Below are positions 1 through 8,905 of a stretch of DNA of 64,000 nt, piece after piece; position 1 is the stretch's first letter; every line of letters begins with the position of its first letter. The stretch comes from Mycolicibacterium brisbanense. GTDB lineage: Bacteria; Actinomycetota; Actinomycetes; Mycobacteriales; Mycobacteriaceae. Both the position numbers and the translations under genes were made by a program. The notes beneath the pieces are model-generated. The model did no database searches. It was not told the DNA's origin and saw nothing but the letters and a program-made list of their open reading frames with translations. Where the stretch lies: NCBI RefSeq assembly GCF_001570425.1, contig NZ_BCSX01000034.1, positions 1 through 64,000 of the forward strand, read 5' to 3'.

Positions 1-427
1 CGGGGGTGAAGCTGATGCCGGGGTTGATTTCGGTTTCGTCGCTGATGATGCCGCAGCCGATTTGGGCGCCGGCTTCCAGGGTGCCGCCGGTGAGTTTGGT
101 TTTGCCTGAGCCGCTGACGTTGCCGGTGAAGGTGCCGCCGACGAGGTATTCGCGGGAGGACACCGCGGTGGTCAGTGGGGCGACGGGCAGCAGGGTTTCG
201 TTGGAGCCGACGACGGTGACGTGCCAGCCGTCGGGGGTGTCGAGGACTCCGGGGGGTGAGGAGGGCACGGCGCCGGTGTCGGCCGGGGGCGGGGGTGGTG
301 CGGCGGCGTCGGCGACGGGTGCGGCGGGGTCCGGTGGTGGTGGTGGCGGGTCGGCCGACGCGAGGGGCGTCACCGCTACCGGGGCCAACATGCACACAGC
401 AGCCAGGGTGGCGAAACGATTCAACAT
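1..427 (-). CDS. MspA-family porin, 3' part cut off by window edge
   Basis: The reading frame starts at an ATG at 427 and runs off the left edge after 142 codons, so the C-terminus is missing. An upstream GAGAGG lies about 12 nt before the start. The protein opens with a signal peptide ending near LASAD, then a Pro/Ala linker, then a domain with REYLVGGTFTG and GAQIGCGI. That layout matches the MspA family, in which REW..., a GTLELGYQIG-type strand and a GxGI segment occur in this order. MspA porins form octameric outer-membrane channels for small hydrophilic solutes in fast-growing mycobacteria. The long proline-rich linker after the signal peptide is not seen in MspA itself, so this is probably a divergent family member rather than the main porin. 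Confidence 0.8.
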   Translation of the reverse strand, partial: MLNRFATLAAVCMLAPVAVTPLASADPPPPPPDPAAPVADAAAPPPPPADTGAVPSSPPGVLDTPDGWHVTVVGSNETLLPVAPLTTAVSSREYLVGGTFTGNVSGSGKTKLTGGTLEAGAQIGCGIISDETEINPGISFTP

Positions 428-851
428 GCGGGTTTATGCGCCTCTCGTGGTTGAAATCCGGGGAACGACATAGTGCTTCGGATCCCGGTACTGCCGGGTA
501 TCTGTCGCGTCGAATCATGGACGCGTCGAGTTTCCAAACGGTGAACGAGTGGCCAACAATTCGGGCCGCGTTCCCATCTAGTGGGCATCTCGAACCACCC
601 CTTCCGTCTGCCGTGCGACACATATATAAGGAACAGCGCAGTTAAATGGATGGTCTACCGTTGGCCGTCCGAGTTCGACACCCGTGGCACGGGATGGATG
701 GCATCTCGATTTGATCGGTTACCCGACTGTTCACCTTTTGGACATCTGAACCACCGACCGTGAGGGAGGCTTGGGGGGTAAGGCGGACGTGTCGATGACG
801 CGCGGACGCGAATGTGGGCGGATTGTCAACGGATTCACGGAGGAAGCTTTG
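428..851. other. Divergent intergenic region, no gene seen
   Basis: These 424 bases separate the leftward porin-like gene from the rightward secreted-protein gene, so both promoters should lie here. An AT-rich island around 618-634 (acatatataagg) stands out from the GC-rich surroundings and could be part of a promoter. I see no convincing coding frame: open stretches on both strands lack a ribosome binding site and mycobacterial-like protein content. Confidence 0.5.
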
Positions 852-1442
852 ATGTCGTCTCAGGTGTACGAGCGAGGGTTTGCGGGGCTGCTCATTGCCT
901 TCGGCATCGGGTTGGCCGGCATGCCCGCTGCGGTCGCGGACCCTGCAGACGCATCGGGTGCGCCGGGGCCGGCGGCCCCTGCCATTCCCGACTTGCCTCC
1001 GGTCACTGCTGGTGTACCGGCCGCCGGGCCGGTGTCCATGCCGGTCTCCACGGCGGACGATCCGGGTGCGCCTGCAGTCACTGCCTGTTCGCAGTTCGCC
1101 AATGCTCTGGACTCCGCGTCGACCTACTACGGCGACTTCGCGGATTCGATCGAAGGCCTGGAGCGGCCCGACTACGGAGATCCGACCATCAGCACCACCA
1201 ACACCAGCGGTCGGACCGCGCTGCGCGAAGCCGCCGCGACAGCCATGAGTGCCGCTGGGACACCGGGACTTTCGCCGGACATCGCGAACCCGATGCGGTC
1301 GTGGTCCTTCGGAGCCACGAAGCTGCTGCTGAAAATGGGGCTGCGCACCGGTGGCCAGTCGCTGAATGACACTGCCACGCAACTCAACAACGACGCCAGC
1401 AACGCGCAGATGGCCTGCGCTGCCGCGGGTACGCACGCCTGA
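852..1442 (+). CDS. Secreted Ala/Pro-rich protein of unknown function
   Basis: 196 aa. The ATG at 852 is preceded by GGAGGAAG at a good distance, which favours it over upstream in-frame codons. Residues about 8-30 form a hydrophobic signal sequence ending in AVADPADA. A Pro/Ala-rich stretch follows to about residue 75, then a folded-looking domain with two cysteines (in VTACSQF and AQMACAAAG) that could form a disulfide. I do not recognise a named family. The general type, an exported two-cysteine protein of about 200 residues with a disordered N-terminal linker, is common in mycobacteria. It precedes a lipoprotein gene by 95 bp and might be co-transcribed with it. Confidence 0.75.
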   Translation: MSSQVYERGFAGLLIAFGIGLAGMPAAVADPADASGAPGPAAPAIPDLPPVTAGVPAAGPVSMPVSTADDPGAPAVTACSQFANALDSASTYYGDFADSIEGLERPDYGDPTISTTNTSGRTALREAAATAMSAAGTPGLSPDIANPMRSWSFGATKLLLKMGLRTGGQSLNDTATQLNNDASNAQMACAAAGTHA

Positions 1443-1537
1443 CGGCAGTCATCCGACACACACTGCTCCGCCGGTTTTCGCCACGTTCGACAAGTACTCA
1501 CCCAGCGCGCTCATGCGCGCCTTCAGTAAGGACAACC

Positions 1538-2212
1538 GTGATCCGGCTTGCCGTTTCGTTGCTCATGCTCGTGCTGTTGGCAACTGCCTGTGCCGGTAAT
1601 GGCGACAAGGCCCAAGGACCGCCGAAGGACGTGCCCGCGTCCGCACTTGAGGGGCTGCTGCTCAGCCCCGACGAGATCAATACGCTCATGGGAACCCAAG
1701 GGATGGTGGCCCATCCGCCGGTCACCGAGATGGGGGATCATCGCAATCTGCTGCCCAATCTGAATTGTTTGGGCGCGTGGCAGGTTGACGAGTCGGCCAT
1801 CTACGGCACCAAGTGGACAGCCATGCGGCAGGTGTTGCTGCGGGCACCCGACACCGACGACTGGAACAACCTGGTGGTGCAGTCGGTGGTCATCTTCCCG
1901 TCACCGCAGGATGCCACCGATTTCCTGAACCAGTCGGCAGACCGCTGGTCCAAGTGCACCAATCACCACGTGAACATCACCCTCAACGGTCAACCTCTGC
2001 CCAAGTGGACGAGCGGTGATCTCACGAAGACCGATTCCGAACTCACCATGCCGTTCACCCGCGTCAACGGCGACCAGACCCGGGCCTGCCAGCGTGCACT
2101 GGCTGTCGCCGCCAACCTGGTCATGGACATTCAGGCCTGCAAGCCGGACGGTTCGTCGGTGACCCAGGCCGCCGACATCGTCGACAAGATCAAGGCCGCA
2201 ATGCCTCGGTAG
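1538..2212 (+). CDS. Lipoprotein with PknH-like extracellular sensor domain
   Basis: 224 aa from a GTG at 1538 with AAGGAC just upstream. Residues 1-17 are a lipoprotein signal with lipobox LATAC, and Cys18 is the predicted lipidation site. The rest (LLLSPDEINTLMG near residue 45, a NLNCLGAW segment, later Cys in SKCTNHH, ACQRAL and IQACKP) fits the PknH-like extracellular sensor domain, which carries paired disulfides. In mycobacteria this domain occurs on the Ser/Thr kinase PknH and on free lipoproteins of the LpqQ/LprH type. It is therefore likely a membrane-anchored ligand-binding protein on the outer face of the cytoplasmic membrane. The ligand cannot be told from the sequence. Confidence 0.85.
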   Translation: MIRLAVSLLMLVLLATACAGNGDKAQGPPKDVPASALEGLLLSPDEINTLMGTQGMVAHPPVTEMGDHRNLLPNLNCLGAWQVDESAIYGTKWTAMRQVLLRAPDTDDWNNLVVQSVVIFPSPQDATDFLNQSADRWSKCTNHHVNITLNGQPLPKWTSGDLTKTDSELTMPFTRVNGDQTRACQRALAVAANLVMDIQACKPDGSSVTQAADIVDKIKAAMPR

Positions 2213-2264
2213 CGGTGCTCACGACGCGGCAGCGGGTAGTCTGGGCCACGCAGCTGGTTTGTCG

Positions 2265-2480
2265 GTGCAGGTCCAGGCCCGTGCCGACATCGAACGCCGC
2301 ACGCTCGGACAGGTGCGACGTGAGAGGGAACCCGGTGAGAATCCGGGACTGTCCCGCAGCGGTATGCAGGAACGACCGCCGTCATCAGCACTGGCCCGCA
2401 CGTAATTTCGGGGCTGGGAAGCGACGGCCACTAGGTGCACGAGTTCTCGTGCGTGCCTGCGAGTCCGAAGACCTGCCAGC
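2265..2480 (+). promoter_or_regulatory. Cobalamin (B12) riboswitch upstream of metE
   Basis: The region holds the conserved blocks of the adenosylcobalamin aptamer in order: GGGAACCCGGTGAGAATCCGG at about 2329, ACTGTCCCGCAGCGGT at about 2348, GGGAAGCGACGGCCACTA at about 2417 and GAGTCCGAAGACCTGCC at 2461-2477. The closing helix P1 can be drawn as GCAGGT (2267-2272) with ACCTGC (2471-2476). It sits about 145 nt upstream of metE, the B12-independent methionine synthase. metE is a classic target: when B12 is present the B12-dependent enzyme MetH suffices and metE is turned off. Confidence 0.95.
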
Positions 2481-2483
2481 CGT

Positions 2484-2504
2484 ACCGGGCGCGCCGCGCC
2501 CGGT
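2484..2504 (+). terminator. GC-rich hairpin after the B12 aptamer (expression platform candidate)
   Basis: ACCGGGC (2484-2490) pairs perfectly with GCCCGGT (2498-2504) across a 7-nt GC loop, starting only 8 nt after the P1 helix. No T-run follows, so if it ends transcription it would be of the U-less mycobacterial kind. It is about 120 nt before the metE start, too far to mask the ribosome binding site directly. Confidence 0.5.
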
Positions 2505-2623
2505 GGTTCATCGCCTCGCGGAATGGGCAGTGGCCGAACGCGGTTCACTCGTGGCGGGTGACCGTGCTCGGCTCGACGCCCCCCTGGCGGTGACCATCCC
2601 GTCGCACGCCCAAGGACGTCGTC

Positions 2624-4897
2624 ATGAGCACAACCGCTGCACCTTTCACCGCCACCATCCTCGGGTCGCCCCGCATCGGCCCGAACCGCGAACTCAAGCG
2701 CGCGGTCGAAAAATACTGGGCGCGCCGCATCGACCGCGCAGAACTCGAGACCGTCGCCGCCACCCTTCGCCGCGACACCTGGTCATCCCTCGTCACGGCG
2801 GGGCTGGATTCCGTGCCGGTCAACACCTTCTCCTACTACGACCAGATGCTCGACACCGCTGTGCTGGTCGGTGCGCTACCGCCGCGGGTGGCCGGCGTGG
2901 CCGACGACCTGGACCGCTATTTCGCGGCCGCACGCGGCAACGACGAGATCGCCCCGCTGGAGATGACGAAGTGGTTCGACACCAACTACCACTACATCGT
3001 CCCTGAGATCGGTCCACGAACCACCTTCGCGCTCAACCCGGCCAAGGTGCTCGGCGAGCTGGAAGAGGCTGCTGCCCAAAGGGTTCCAGCGCGCCCCGTG
3101 ATCGTCGGCCCGATCACGTTCTTGGCCCTGTCGAAGCCCGTCGACGACGCAGGCGCCCCGATCTCTCGGCTCGACGAGCTCGTCGACGTGTACGCCGAAC
3201 TGCTGGAGTTGTCGGCAGGCAAGGGCGTCACCTGGGTGCAGCTCGACGAGCCCGTCCTCGTGACCGACATCCTGCCCAACGCCGCCGAGTTGGCCGAACG
3301 CGCCTACGCCCGGCTCGGTGCGTCGACCAAGCGGCCCTCGCTGTTCGTCGCAACGTACTTCGGTGAGCTCACCGATGCTCTCCCGGCGTTGGCTCGGACC
3401 CCGGTCGAGGCGATTGGCGTCGACCTGGTCGCGGGATCGGGCGCTGCGGTGGCCGCAGTGCCGGAACTCGCCGAGAAGCTGCTGGTGGCCGGGGTGGTGG
3501 ACGGCCGCAACATCTGGCGCACCGACCTCGAAAGCGCCATCGACAAACTGGCGAACGTGCTGAAAAGCGCTGCATCAGTAGCGGTTTCCACGTCGTGCTC
3601 GACACTGCACGTGCCCTACACGCTCGACGCCGAGGACGGCATCGATGCGGCGTTGCGCAGCTGGCTGGCCTTCGGATCCGAGAAGGTCGGTGAGGTGACC
3701 ACCCTGGCGCGTGGGCTCAAGGACGGCCGCGAGGCCATTTCGGCCGAGATCGCGGCGTCCAACGAGGCCATCGCGTCACGCAAGGCCGATCCGAGGCTCA
3801 ACAACGGCGAGGTTCGCACACGGCTCGCGGCTATCCGGGCCTCGGGGGCCACGCGGGGTCCCGCTGATCAACGCCGTGCGGCACAACAGGATCGGTTGAA
3901 GTTGCCTGCCCTGCCCACCACCACGATCGGGTCCTACCCGCAGACCACGGCCATCCGCGTGGCGCGCGCGGACCTGCGGTCCGGCAAGATCGATGCGGCC
4001 GAGTACGAGCGTCGGATGAAGGCCGAGATCGCCGACGTGATCACGCTGCAGGAGCAGTTGGGCCTCGACGTCTTGGTGCACGGTGAACCCGAGCGCAACG
4101 ACATGGTGCAGTATTTCGCCGAGCAGCTCGACGGGTTCTTCGCGACCCAGAACGGCTGGGTGCAGTCCTACGGCAGCCGGTGCGTGCGCCCGCCGATCCT
4201 GTACGGCGATGTGGCCCGGCCGAATCCGATGACGGTCGACTGGATCACGTACGCGCAGTCACTGACCGCCAAGCCGGTCAAGGGCATGCTCACCGGCCCC
4301 GTCACCATCCTGGCGTGGTCGTTCGTCCGCGACGATCAACCGCTGGCGGATACCGCGGACCAAGTGGCACTGGCGATTCGGGACGAGACGGTCGATCTGC
4401 AGTCCGCGGGCATCGCGATCATCCAGGTGGACGAGCCCGCGCTGCGTGAGCTGCTGCCGCTGCGGTCCAAGGACAAGGAGGCCTACCTGCGGTGGGCGGT
4501 CGACGCGTTCCGGTTGTCGACCTCAGGTGTTGCCGATGCAACCCAGATCCACACGCACCTGTGCTATTCCGAGTTCGGTGAGGTGATCGGGGCGATCGCC
4601 GACCTCGATGCCGACGTGACATCGATCGAGGCCGCGCGTTCGCACATGGAGGTGCTCGGCGATCTCAACGATGCCGGCTTCGCGAACAGTGTCGGCCCCG
4701 GCGTCTACGACATCCACTCACCCCGGGTGCCCGGGGTCGATGAGATCACGGCGTCGCTGCGTGAGGCGCTGAAATCAGTTCCTGCTGAACGGCTCTGGGT
4801 GAATCCTGACTGCGGCCTCAAAACCAGGGCCACGCCGGAGGTGACGGCTTCGCTGCAGCACATGGTCACCGCTGCCGCCGCGGTGCGCTCGAGCTGA
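2624..4897 (+). CDS. metE: Cobalamin-independent methionine synthase MetE
   Basis: 757 aa, the usual length. It transfers the methyl group of 5-methyltetrahydropteroyl-triglutamate to homocysteine in the cytosol, the last step of methionine synthesis. The two-barrel architecture is complete, with an N-terminal half (about 1-410) and a catalytic C-terminal half beginning near LPALPTTTIGSYPQT. The zinc ligands are visible: H645 and C647 in THLCYSEF and C730 in NPDCGLKTR. The ATG at 2624 has AAGGA 15 nt upstream. The gene stands alone behind a cobalamin riboswitch, so expression should fall when B12 is available. It converges on prpR and is separated from it by a perfect 18-bp inverted repeat. 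Confidence 0.98.
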   Translation: MSTTAAPFTATILGSPRIGPNRELKRAVEKYWARRIDRAELETVAATLRRDTWSSLVTAGLDSVPVNTFSYYDQMLDTAVLVGALPPRVAGVADDLDRYFAAARGNDEIAPLEMTKWFDTNYHYIVPEIGPRTTFALNPAKVLGELEEAAAQRVPARPVIVGPITFLALSKPVDDAGAPISRLDELVDVYAELLELSAGKGVTWVQLDEPVLVTDILPNAAELAERAYARLGASTKRPSLFVATYFGELTDALPALARTPVEAIGVDLVAGSGAAVAAVPELAEKLLVAGVVDGRNIWRTDLESAIDKLANVLKSAASVAVSTSCSTLHVPYTLDAEDGIDAALRSWLAFGSEKVGEVTTLARGLKDGREAISAEIAASNEAIASRKADPRLNNGEVRTRLAAIRASGATRGPADQRRAAQQDRLKLPALPTTTIGSYPQTTAIRVARADLRSGKIDAAEYERRMKAEIADVITLQEQLGLDVLVHGEPERNDMVQYFAEQLDGFFATQNGWVQSYGSRCVRPPILYGDVARPNPMTVDWITYAQSLTAKPVKGMLTGPVTILAWSFVRDDQPLADTADQVALAIRDETVDLQSAGIAIIQVDEPALRELLPLRSKDKEAYLRWAVDAFRLSTSGVADATQIHTHLCYSEFGEVIGAIADLDADVTSIEAARSHMEVLGDLNDAGFANSVGPGVYDIHSPRVPGVDEITASLREALKSVPAERLWVNPDCGLKTRATPEVTASLQHMVTAAAAVRSS

Positions 4898-4907
4898 GGA
4901 CGGTCTG

Positions 4908-4953
4908 CCGTCCGTTGTGTCGCCGACGATCTCACCGGCGACACAACGGACGG
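4908..4953. terminator. Perfect 18-bp inverted repeat between convergent metE and prpR
   Basis: CCGTCCGTTGTGTCGCCG (4908-4925) is followed after 10 nt by its exact reverse complement (4936-4953). It lies 11 nt past the metE stop and 7 nt past the prpR stop on the other strand, so it is well placed to end transcription from both sides. Confidence 0.8.
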
Positions 4954-4959
4954 TGCGTC

Positions 4960-6363
4960 CTAGGGCGTGCCCGAGTACGGCAGATTGCTGCTGGTCTGTG
5001 GGTCGATCTGAACGGGGCGTCCCACGTACGGGAAGGCGCGTTGCGGACAGGCCGGCCGATCGCAGATCCGGCAGCCGGCCCCGATCGGCACCGTGGCTTC
5101 CGGATCGCCGAGGTCGACGCCGACCGCATACACCAGCTTGTCGGCATGCGCGAGGTCGCAACCCAGGCCGATCGCAAAACTCTTCGGCGTGCCCAGATAC
5201 CGGCTCGGTGTCGATGTCGAGGTCTTGGCGATCCAGAAGTAACTCCGGCCGTCGGGCATCTGGGCCACCTGGGTCAGGAATTGGCCCGGCCGGGAAAAGG
5301 CGTGATGCACCACCCACAGTGGACAGTTTCCCCCGACCCGGGAGAAGTGGAATGCCGTGGCGGACTGTCGTTTCGAAATGTTTCCCGCGCTGTCTGTGCG
5401 GACGAAGATGAACGGGACCCCGCGCGCATCCGGCCGCTGCAGCGTCGACAAGCGATGGCAGACGGTTTCGAATCCGACCTCGAAGCGCCGCGCGAGTTGG
5501 TCGATGTCGTAACGCAACTCCTCGGCGGCCGACAGCACCATCCGATACGGCAGCAGCAGGGCGCCGGCAAAATAGTTCGCCAGGCCGATCCGGGCGACAT
5601 CCTTTGACTCCGAACTCAATTGGTCATCGGACGCGACGATGGTGTCGATGAGATCCGAGTGGGACAGCAACGCGATCTGGGTTGCCAACTGGAATGCTCG
5701 CTGACCGGGCAGCAGCCATCGCGCGACATGAAGGGTGCGGGCGTCGCTGTGGTATCGACGCTTTACGTTGGGGCCCAGGATGGCGCCGTCGTCGACCACC
5801 ACGGTTATGCCGAACTTGGCCGACAGCAGCTCGGCCAGCTGGTTGTCCAGCCCGCCGATGTGCAGGCCGTGCGCGGCGAACAACTCCTCGGCGGCTCGGT
5901 CGAGCGCGTCGATGTGGTTGCGGCGGTCGTAGAAGAAGTCGCGCACCTCTTCGAACGGCATGGGCAGCTGGGCACCCGTGTGCACATCGCGGCTCGCCCG
6001 GTCGTGCACGGCCTCCAATTCCGCGGTGGCGTCATGCAGGCGCCGGTGCAGGCTCACGATGGTCTGGGCCGTTTCGGGCATCCGGGCGACGAGCTCTTCG
6101 ATCTGCGCGGCGGTCGCGTCGGTGAGGATTTCGCGGAGGTCTGAAATGAGCCGCGCGTCGGCGTCGGGTGCGAAGTAATGCGTCGGTAGGTCGAATCGCT
6201 CGGAGAGCGCGAGCAAGACCGGGACGGTGATCGGTCGCTGGTCGTTCTCCAGCTGGTTCACATAGCTGGTGGACAGGCCGAGCGCGCGCGCCAGCGCGAC
6301 CTGCGTGAGGCCTTGCTCGTCTCGGAGCCGTCGGAGTCGGGCGCCCGCGAATGTCTTCGCCAC
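4960..6363 (-). CDS. prpR: PrpR, regulator of the methylcitrate operon
   Basis: 467 aa from a GTG at 6363. The N-terminus (residues about 6-62) is a Cro/CI-type helix-turn-helix (LRDEQGLTQVALARALGLS). A long middle region of the type shared by PrpR and RamB regulators (IrrE-like plus short-chain-fatty-acid regulator domains) follows. The C-terminus carries four cysteines, C402 and the cluster C431-x2-C434-x4-C439. In M. tuberculosis PrpR such cysteines hold an Fe-S cluster, and propionyl-CoA is the effector; the same is likely here by homology. It is transcribed divergently from prpD, the arrangement known for prpR in mycobacteria, and should activate prpDBC on propionate, odd-chain fatty acids or cholesterol. 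RamB is the closest alternative, but the neighbours favour PrpR. Confidence 0.92.
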   Translation of the reverse strand: MAKTFAGARLRRLRDEQGLTQVALARALGLSTSYVNQLENDQRPITVPVLLALSERFDLPTHYFAPDADARLISDLREILTDATAAQIEELVARMPETAQTIVSLHRRLHDATAELEAVHDRASRDVHTGAQLPMPFEEVRDFFYDRRNHIDALDRAAEELFAAHGLHIGGLDNQLAELLSAKFGITVVVDDGAILGPNVKRRYHSDARTLHVARWLLPGQRAFQLATQIALLSHSDLIDTIVASDDQLSSESKDVARIGLANYFAGALLLPYRMVLSAAEELRYDIDQLARRFEVGFETVCHRLSTLQRPDARGVPFIFVRTDSAGNISKRQSATAFHFSRVGGNCPLWVVHHAFSRPGQFLTQVAQMPDGRSYFWIAKTSTSTPSRYLGTPKSFAIGLGCDLAHADKLVYAVGVDLGDPEATVPIGAGCRICDRPACPQRAFPYVGRPVQIDPQTSSNLPYSGTP

Positions 6364-6482
6364 TGCCCTCAGGCTACCGCGCGCGTTTTACACAACATTC
6401 GCAAACGTGGTCTGCCAAGGACACAAAATTACGCATTTACAGGTTCTTTCAGGCGTTTCTCGTTATGCGTACCGTGCGGATC
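6364..6482. promoter_or_regulatory. Divergent prpR/prpD promoter region with TTCGCAAA-type site
   Basis: This 119-bp gap is more AT-rich than its surroundings. It contains attcgcaaacg near 6392 and aattacgcattt near 6427. The first is close to the TTTGCAAA-like palindromes bound by the RamB/PrpR regulator family, so it is a candidate PrpR operator. Assignment is by similarity of the core only. Confidence 0.45.
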
Positions 6483-7988
6483 ATGCTTGTTCACGACGTC
6501 CGCACCCGGCGCAGTGCCGAGGACTTTCCCCGCAACGAACACCTCGCTTGGAAGATCGCCGAGGTCGCCGCCGACCCTGTGGCCGTGCCGCCGGAGACCG
6601 AGGCGATGGTGATCAACCGCATCATCGACAACGCCGCCGTATCGGCAGCGTCGGTGATCCGCAGGCCCGTCACCGTCGCCCGGGCGCAGGCGCTCGCCCA
6701 TAAGGCCCGCCAGGGTGCTGCGGTGTTCGGCGTCGACGGCACGGTGTCGGCGGAATGGGCGGCGTGGGCCAACGGGGTGGCCGTGCGCGAGCTGGATTTC
6801 CACGACACCTTCCTGGCCGCCGAGTACTCGCACCCCGGTGACAACATCCCCGCCCTCGTGGCGGTGGCTCAGCAGCTCGGCGTGCGCGGAGCGGACCTGA
6901 TCCGCGGTATCGCGACGGCCTACGAGGTGCAGGTCGACCTGGTGAAGGGAATCTGCCTGCACGAGCACAAGATCGATCACGTCGCCCACCTCGGGCCGTC
7001 GGTTGCCGCCGGCCTCGGCACCATGCTGCGCCTGGACCCGGAGACCATCTACGCGGCCATCGGCCAGGCTTTGCACCTGACCACCGCCACCCGCCAGTCC
7101 CGCAAGGGCCTGATCTCCAGTTGGAAGGCTTACGCGCCGGCGTGGGCAGGCAAGGTCGCCATCGAAGCCGTCGACCGGGCGATGCGTGGCGAGGGTTCGC
7201 CCGCCCCGATCTGGGAGGGCGAGGACGGCGTGATCGCCTGGTTGCTGTCGGGTCCGGAGCACACCTACCGGGTGCCGTTGCCCGGCCCCGGCGAGCCCAA
7301 GCGCGCCATCCTGGACACCTACACCAAGGAGCATTCGGCGGAGTACCAGAGCCAGGCGCCGATCGACCTGGCCCGCCGCATGCGCGAACGCATCGGCGAT
7401 CTCGACGAGGTCGCGAGCATCACGCTGCACACCAGCCATCACACCCACGTGGTGATCGGCACCGGATCGGGCGATCCACAGAAGTTCGATCCCGACGCGT
7501 CGCGCGAGACGTTGGACCACTCGGTGATGTACATCTTCGCCGTCGCGCTGCAGGATGGCAGCTGGCATCACGAGCGGTCATACGCGCCCGAGCGGGCCCA
7601 CCGGCCCGACACCGTCGAATTGTGGCGCAAGATCAGCACTGTCGAGGATCCGGAGTGGACGCGTCGCTACCACTCCACCGACCCTGCCGAGAAAGCGTTC
7701 GGGGCCCGGGCCGTGGTGACGCTGAAGAACGGCGAGACGATCGTCGACGAACTCGCCGTCGCCGACGCGCATCCTCTGGGAGCCCGGCCCTTCGGCCGCG
7801 AACAATATGTGGCCAAGTTCGCCGAGCTGGCCGATGGTGTGGTGGAACCTGAAGAGCAGCAACGGTTCCTGTCGACCGTGGCCGGCATCTCCGACATCAA
7901 GCCTGGTGGGTTGAACGCACTGAACGTACGGGTCGATGAGCGGGTGCTGGAGAAGGCTCCGACGGTGCCCTCGGGGATTTTCCGATGA
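6483..7988 (+). CDS. prpD: 2-methylcitrate dehydratase PrpD
   Basis: 501 aa from the ATG at 6483 (MLVHDVRTRRSAEDF). In-frame starts at 6465 (ATG) and 6474 (GTG) are possible because none has a strong ribosome binding site. The protein is a full-length MmgE/PrpD family member, with family segments such as SEHLAWKIAEVAA-like at the start, EYSHPGDNIPALVAVAQQ and HKIDHVAHLGPSVAAGL. It dehydrates 2-methylcitrate to 2-methyl-cis-aconitate in the methylcitrate cycle. The stop overlaps the prpB start by 4 bp (ATGA), indicating translational coupling. First gene of the prpDBC operon and probably activated by the divergent PrpR. Confidence 0.95.
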   Translation: MLVHDVRTRRSAEDFPRNEHLAWKIAEVAADPVAVPPETEAMVINRIIDNAAVSAASVIRRPVTVARAQALAHKARQGAAVFGVDGTVSAEWAAWANGVAVRELDFHDTFLAAEYSHPGDNIPALVAVAQQLGVRGADLIRGIATAYEVQVDLVKGICLHEHKIDHVAHLGPSVAAGLGTMLRLDPETIYAAIGQALHLTTATRQSRKGLISSWKAYAPAWAGKVAIEAVDRAMRGEGSPAPIWEGEDGVIAWLLSGPEHTYRVPLPGPGEPKRAILDTYTKEHSAEYQSQAPIDLARRMRERIGDLDEVASITLHTSHHTHVVIGTGSGDPQKFDPDASRETLDHSVMYIFAVALQDGSWHHERSYAPERAHRPDTVELWRKISTVEDPEWTRRYHSTDPAEKAFGARAVVTLKNGETIVDELAVADAHPLGARPFGREQYVAKFAELADGVVEPEEQQRFLSTVAGISDIKPGGLNALNVRVDERVLEKAPTVPSGIFR

Positions 7989-8905
7989 GCTCGGGCCTGC
8001 TCGCATCGGCAAGTTCGGCCGCCGAGAAACGAGCACGCTTCCGTGCCGGGCTGAAATCAGGCACACTGCAACGCTTTCCAGGTGCTTTCTCGCCGCTGGT
8101 CGCTAAGCTGGTCGCCGAGATCGGTTTCGAGGGCGTGTACGTCTCGGGCGCGGTGCTGTCGGCCGATCTGGGGCTGCCCGACATCGGCCTGACCACGCTG
8201 ACCGAGGTCACCGCCCGTGGTGCGCAGATCGCGTCGGCGACGGACCTGCCCACGCTGATCGACGCCGATACCGGCTTCGGTGAACCGATGAGTGCTGCGC
8301 GCACCGTCACACAACTCGAAGATGGTGGTCTGGCTGGACTTCACCTGGAGGACCAGGTCAATCCCAAGCGGTGCGGTCACCTCGACGGCAAGGCCGTCGT
8401 CGAGACCGCGGAGATGGTCAAGCGGTTGCGGGCAGCGGTGGCGGCCCGGCGTGACCCGAACTTCGTGATCTGTGCGCGCACCGATGCCGCGGGCATTGAG
8501 GGGATGTCTGCGGCCATCGACCGGGCCAAGGCCTATGCCGATGCCGGTGCCGATCTGATCTTCACCGAAGCACTCGGTACGCCTGCTGAATTCGAGCAGT
8601 TCCGCGCCGCGGTCGACACACCGCTGCTGGCCAACATGACCGAGTTCGGCAAATCCGATCTGCTGACCGCGCGCCAGTTGGCTGACATCGGGTACAACGT
8701 GGTCATCTATCCGGTCACCACGCTGAGGCTGGCGATGTACGCCGTCGAGGTCGGCCTTCGCGAAATCGATTCAGCGGGTACGCAATCCGGCCTGCTCGAG
8801 CAGATGCAGCACCGCAGCAGACTCTACGAGTTGCTGCGCTACTCCGAGTACAACCAATTCGACTCCGACGTCTACAACTTCTCGCTGCAAGGGACAACGC
8901 GGTGA
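7985..8905 (+). CDS. prpB: Methylisocitrate lyase PrpB
   Basis: 306 aa, normal for the family. The catalytic signature KRCGH is at residues 128-132 (C130 is the active-site cysteine), with metal-binding DADTGFGE upstream. The enzyme cleaves 2-methylisocitrate to pyruvate and succinate, the last step of the methylcitrate cycle. It overlaps prpD and prpC by 4 bp on each side. M. tuberculosis lacks a dedicated prpB and uses isocitrate lyase for this step, so its presence here points to a fast-growing environmental species of the M. smegmatis type. Confidence 0.95.
   Translation: MSSGLLASASSAAEKRARFRAGLKSGTLQRFPGAFSPLVAKLVAEIGFEGVYVSGAVLSADLGLPDIGLTTLTEVTARGAQIASATDLPTLIDADTGFGEPMSAARTVTQLEDGGLAGLHLEDQVNPKRCGHLDGKAVVETAEMVKRLRAAVAARRDPNFVICARTDAAGIEGMSAAIDRAKAYADAGADLIFTEALGTPAEFEQFRAAVDTPLLANMTEFGKSDLLTARQLADIGYNVVIYPVTTLRLAMYAVEVGLREIDSAGTQSGLLEQMQHRSRLYELLRYSEYNQFDSDVYNFSLQGTTR

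Noticed and set aside
642..1436. Long open frame on the minus strand across the secreted-protein gene
   Set aside because: Arg/His-rich, no ribosome binding site, and antisense to a gene with signal peptide and strong start; a GC-rich shadow.
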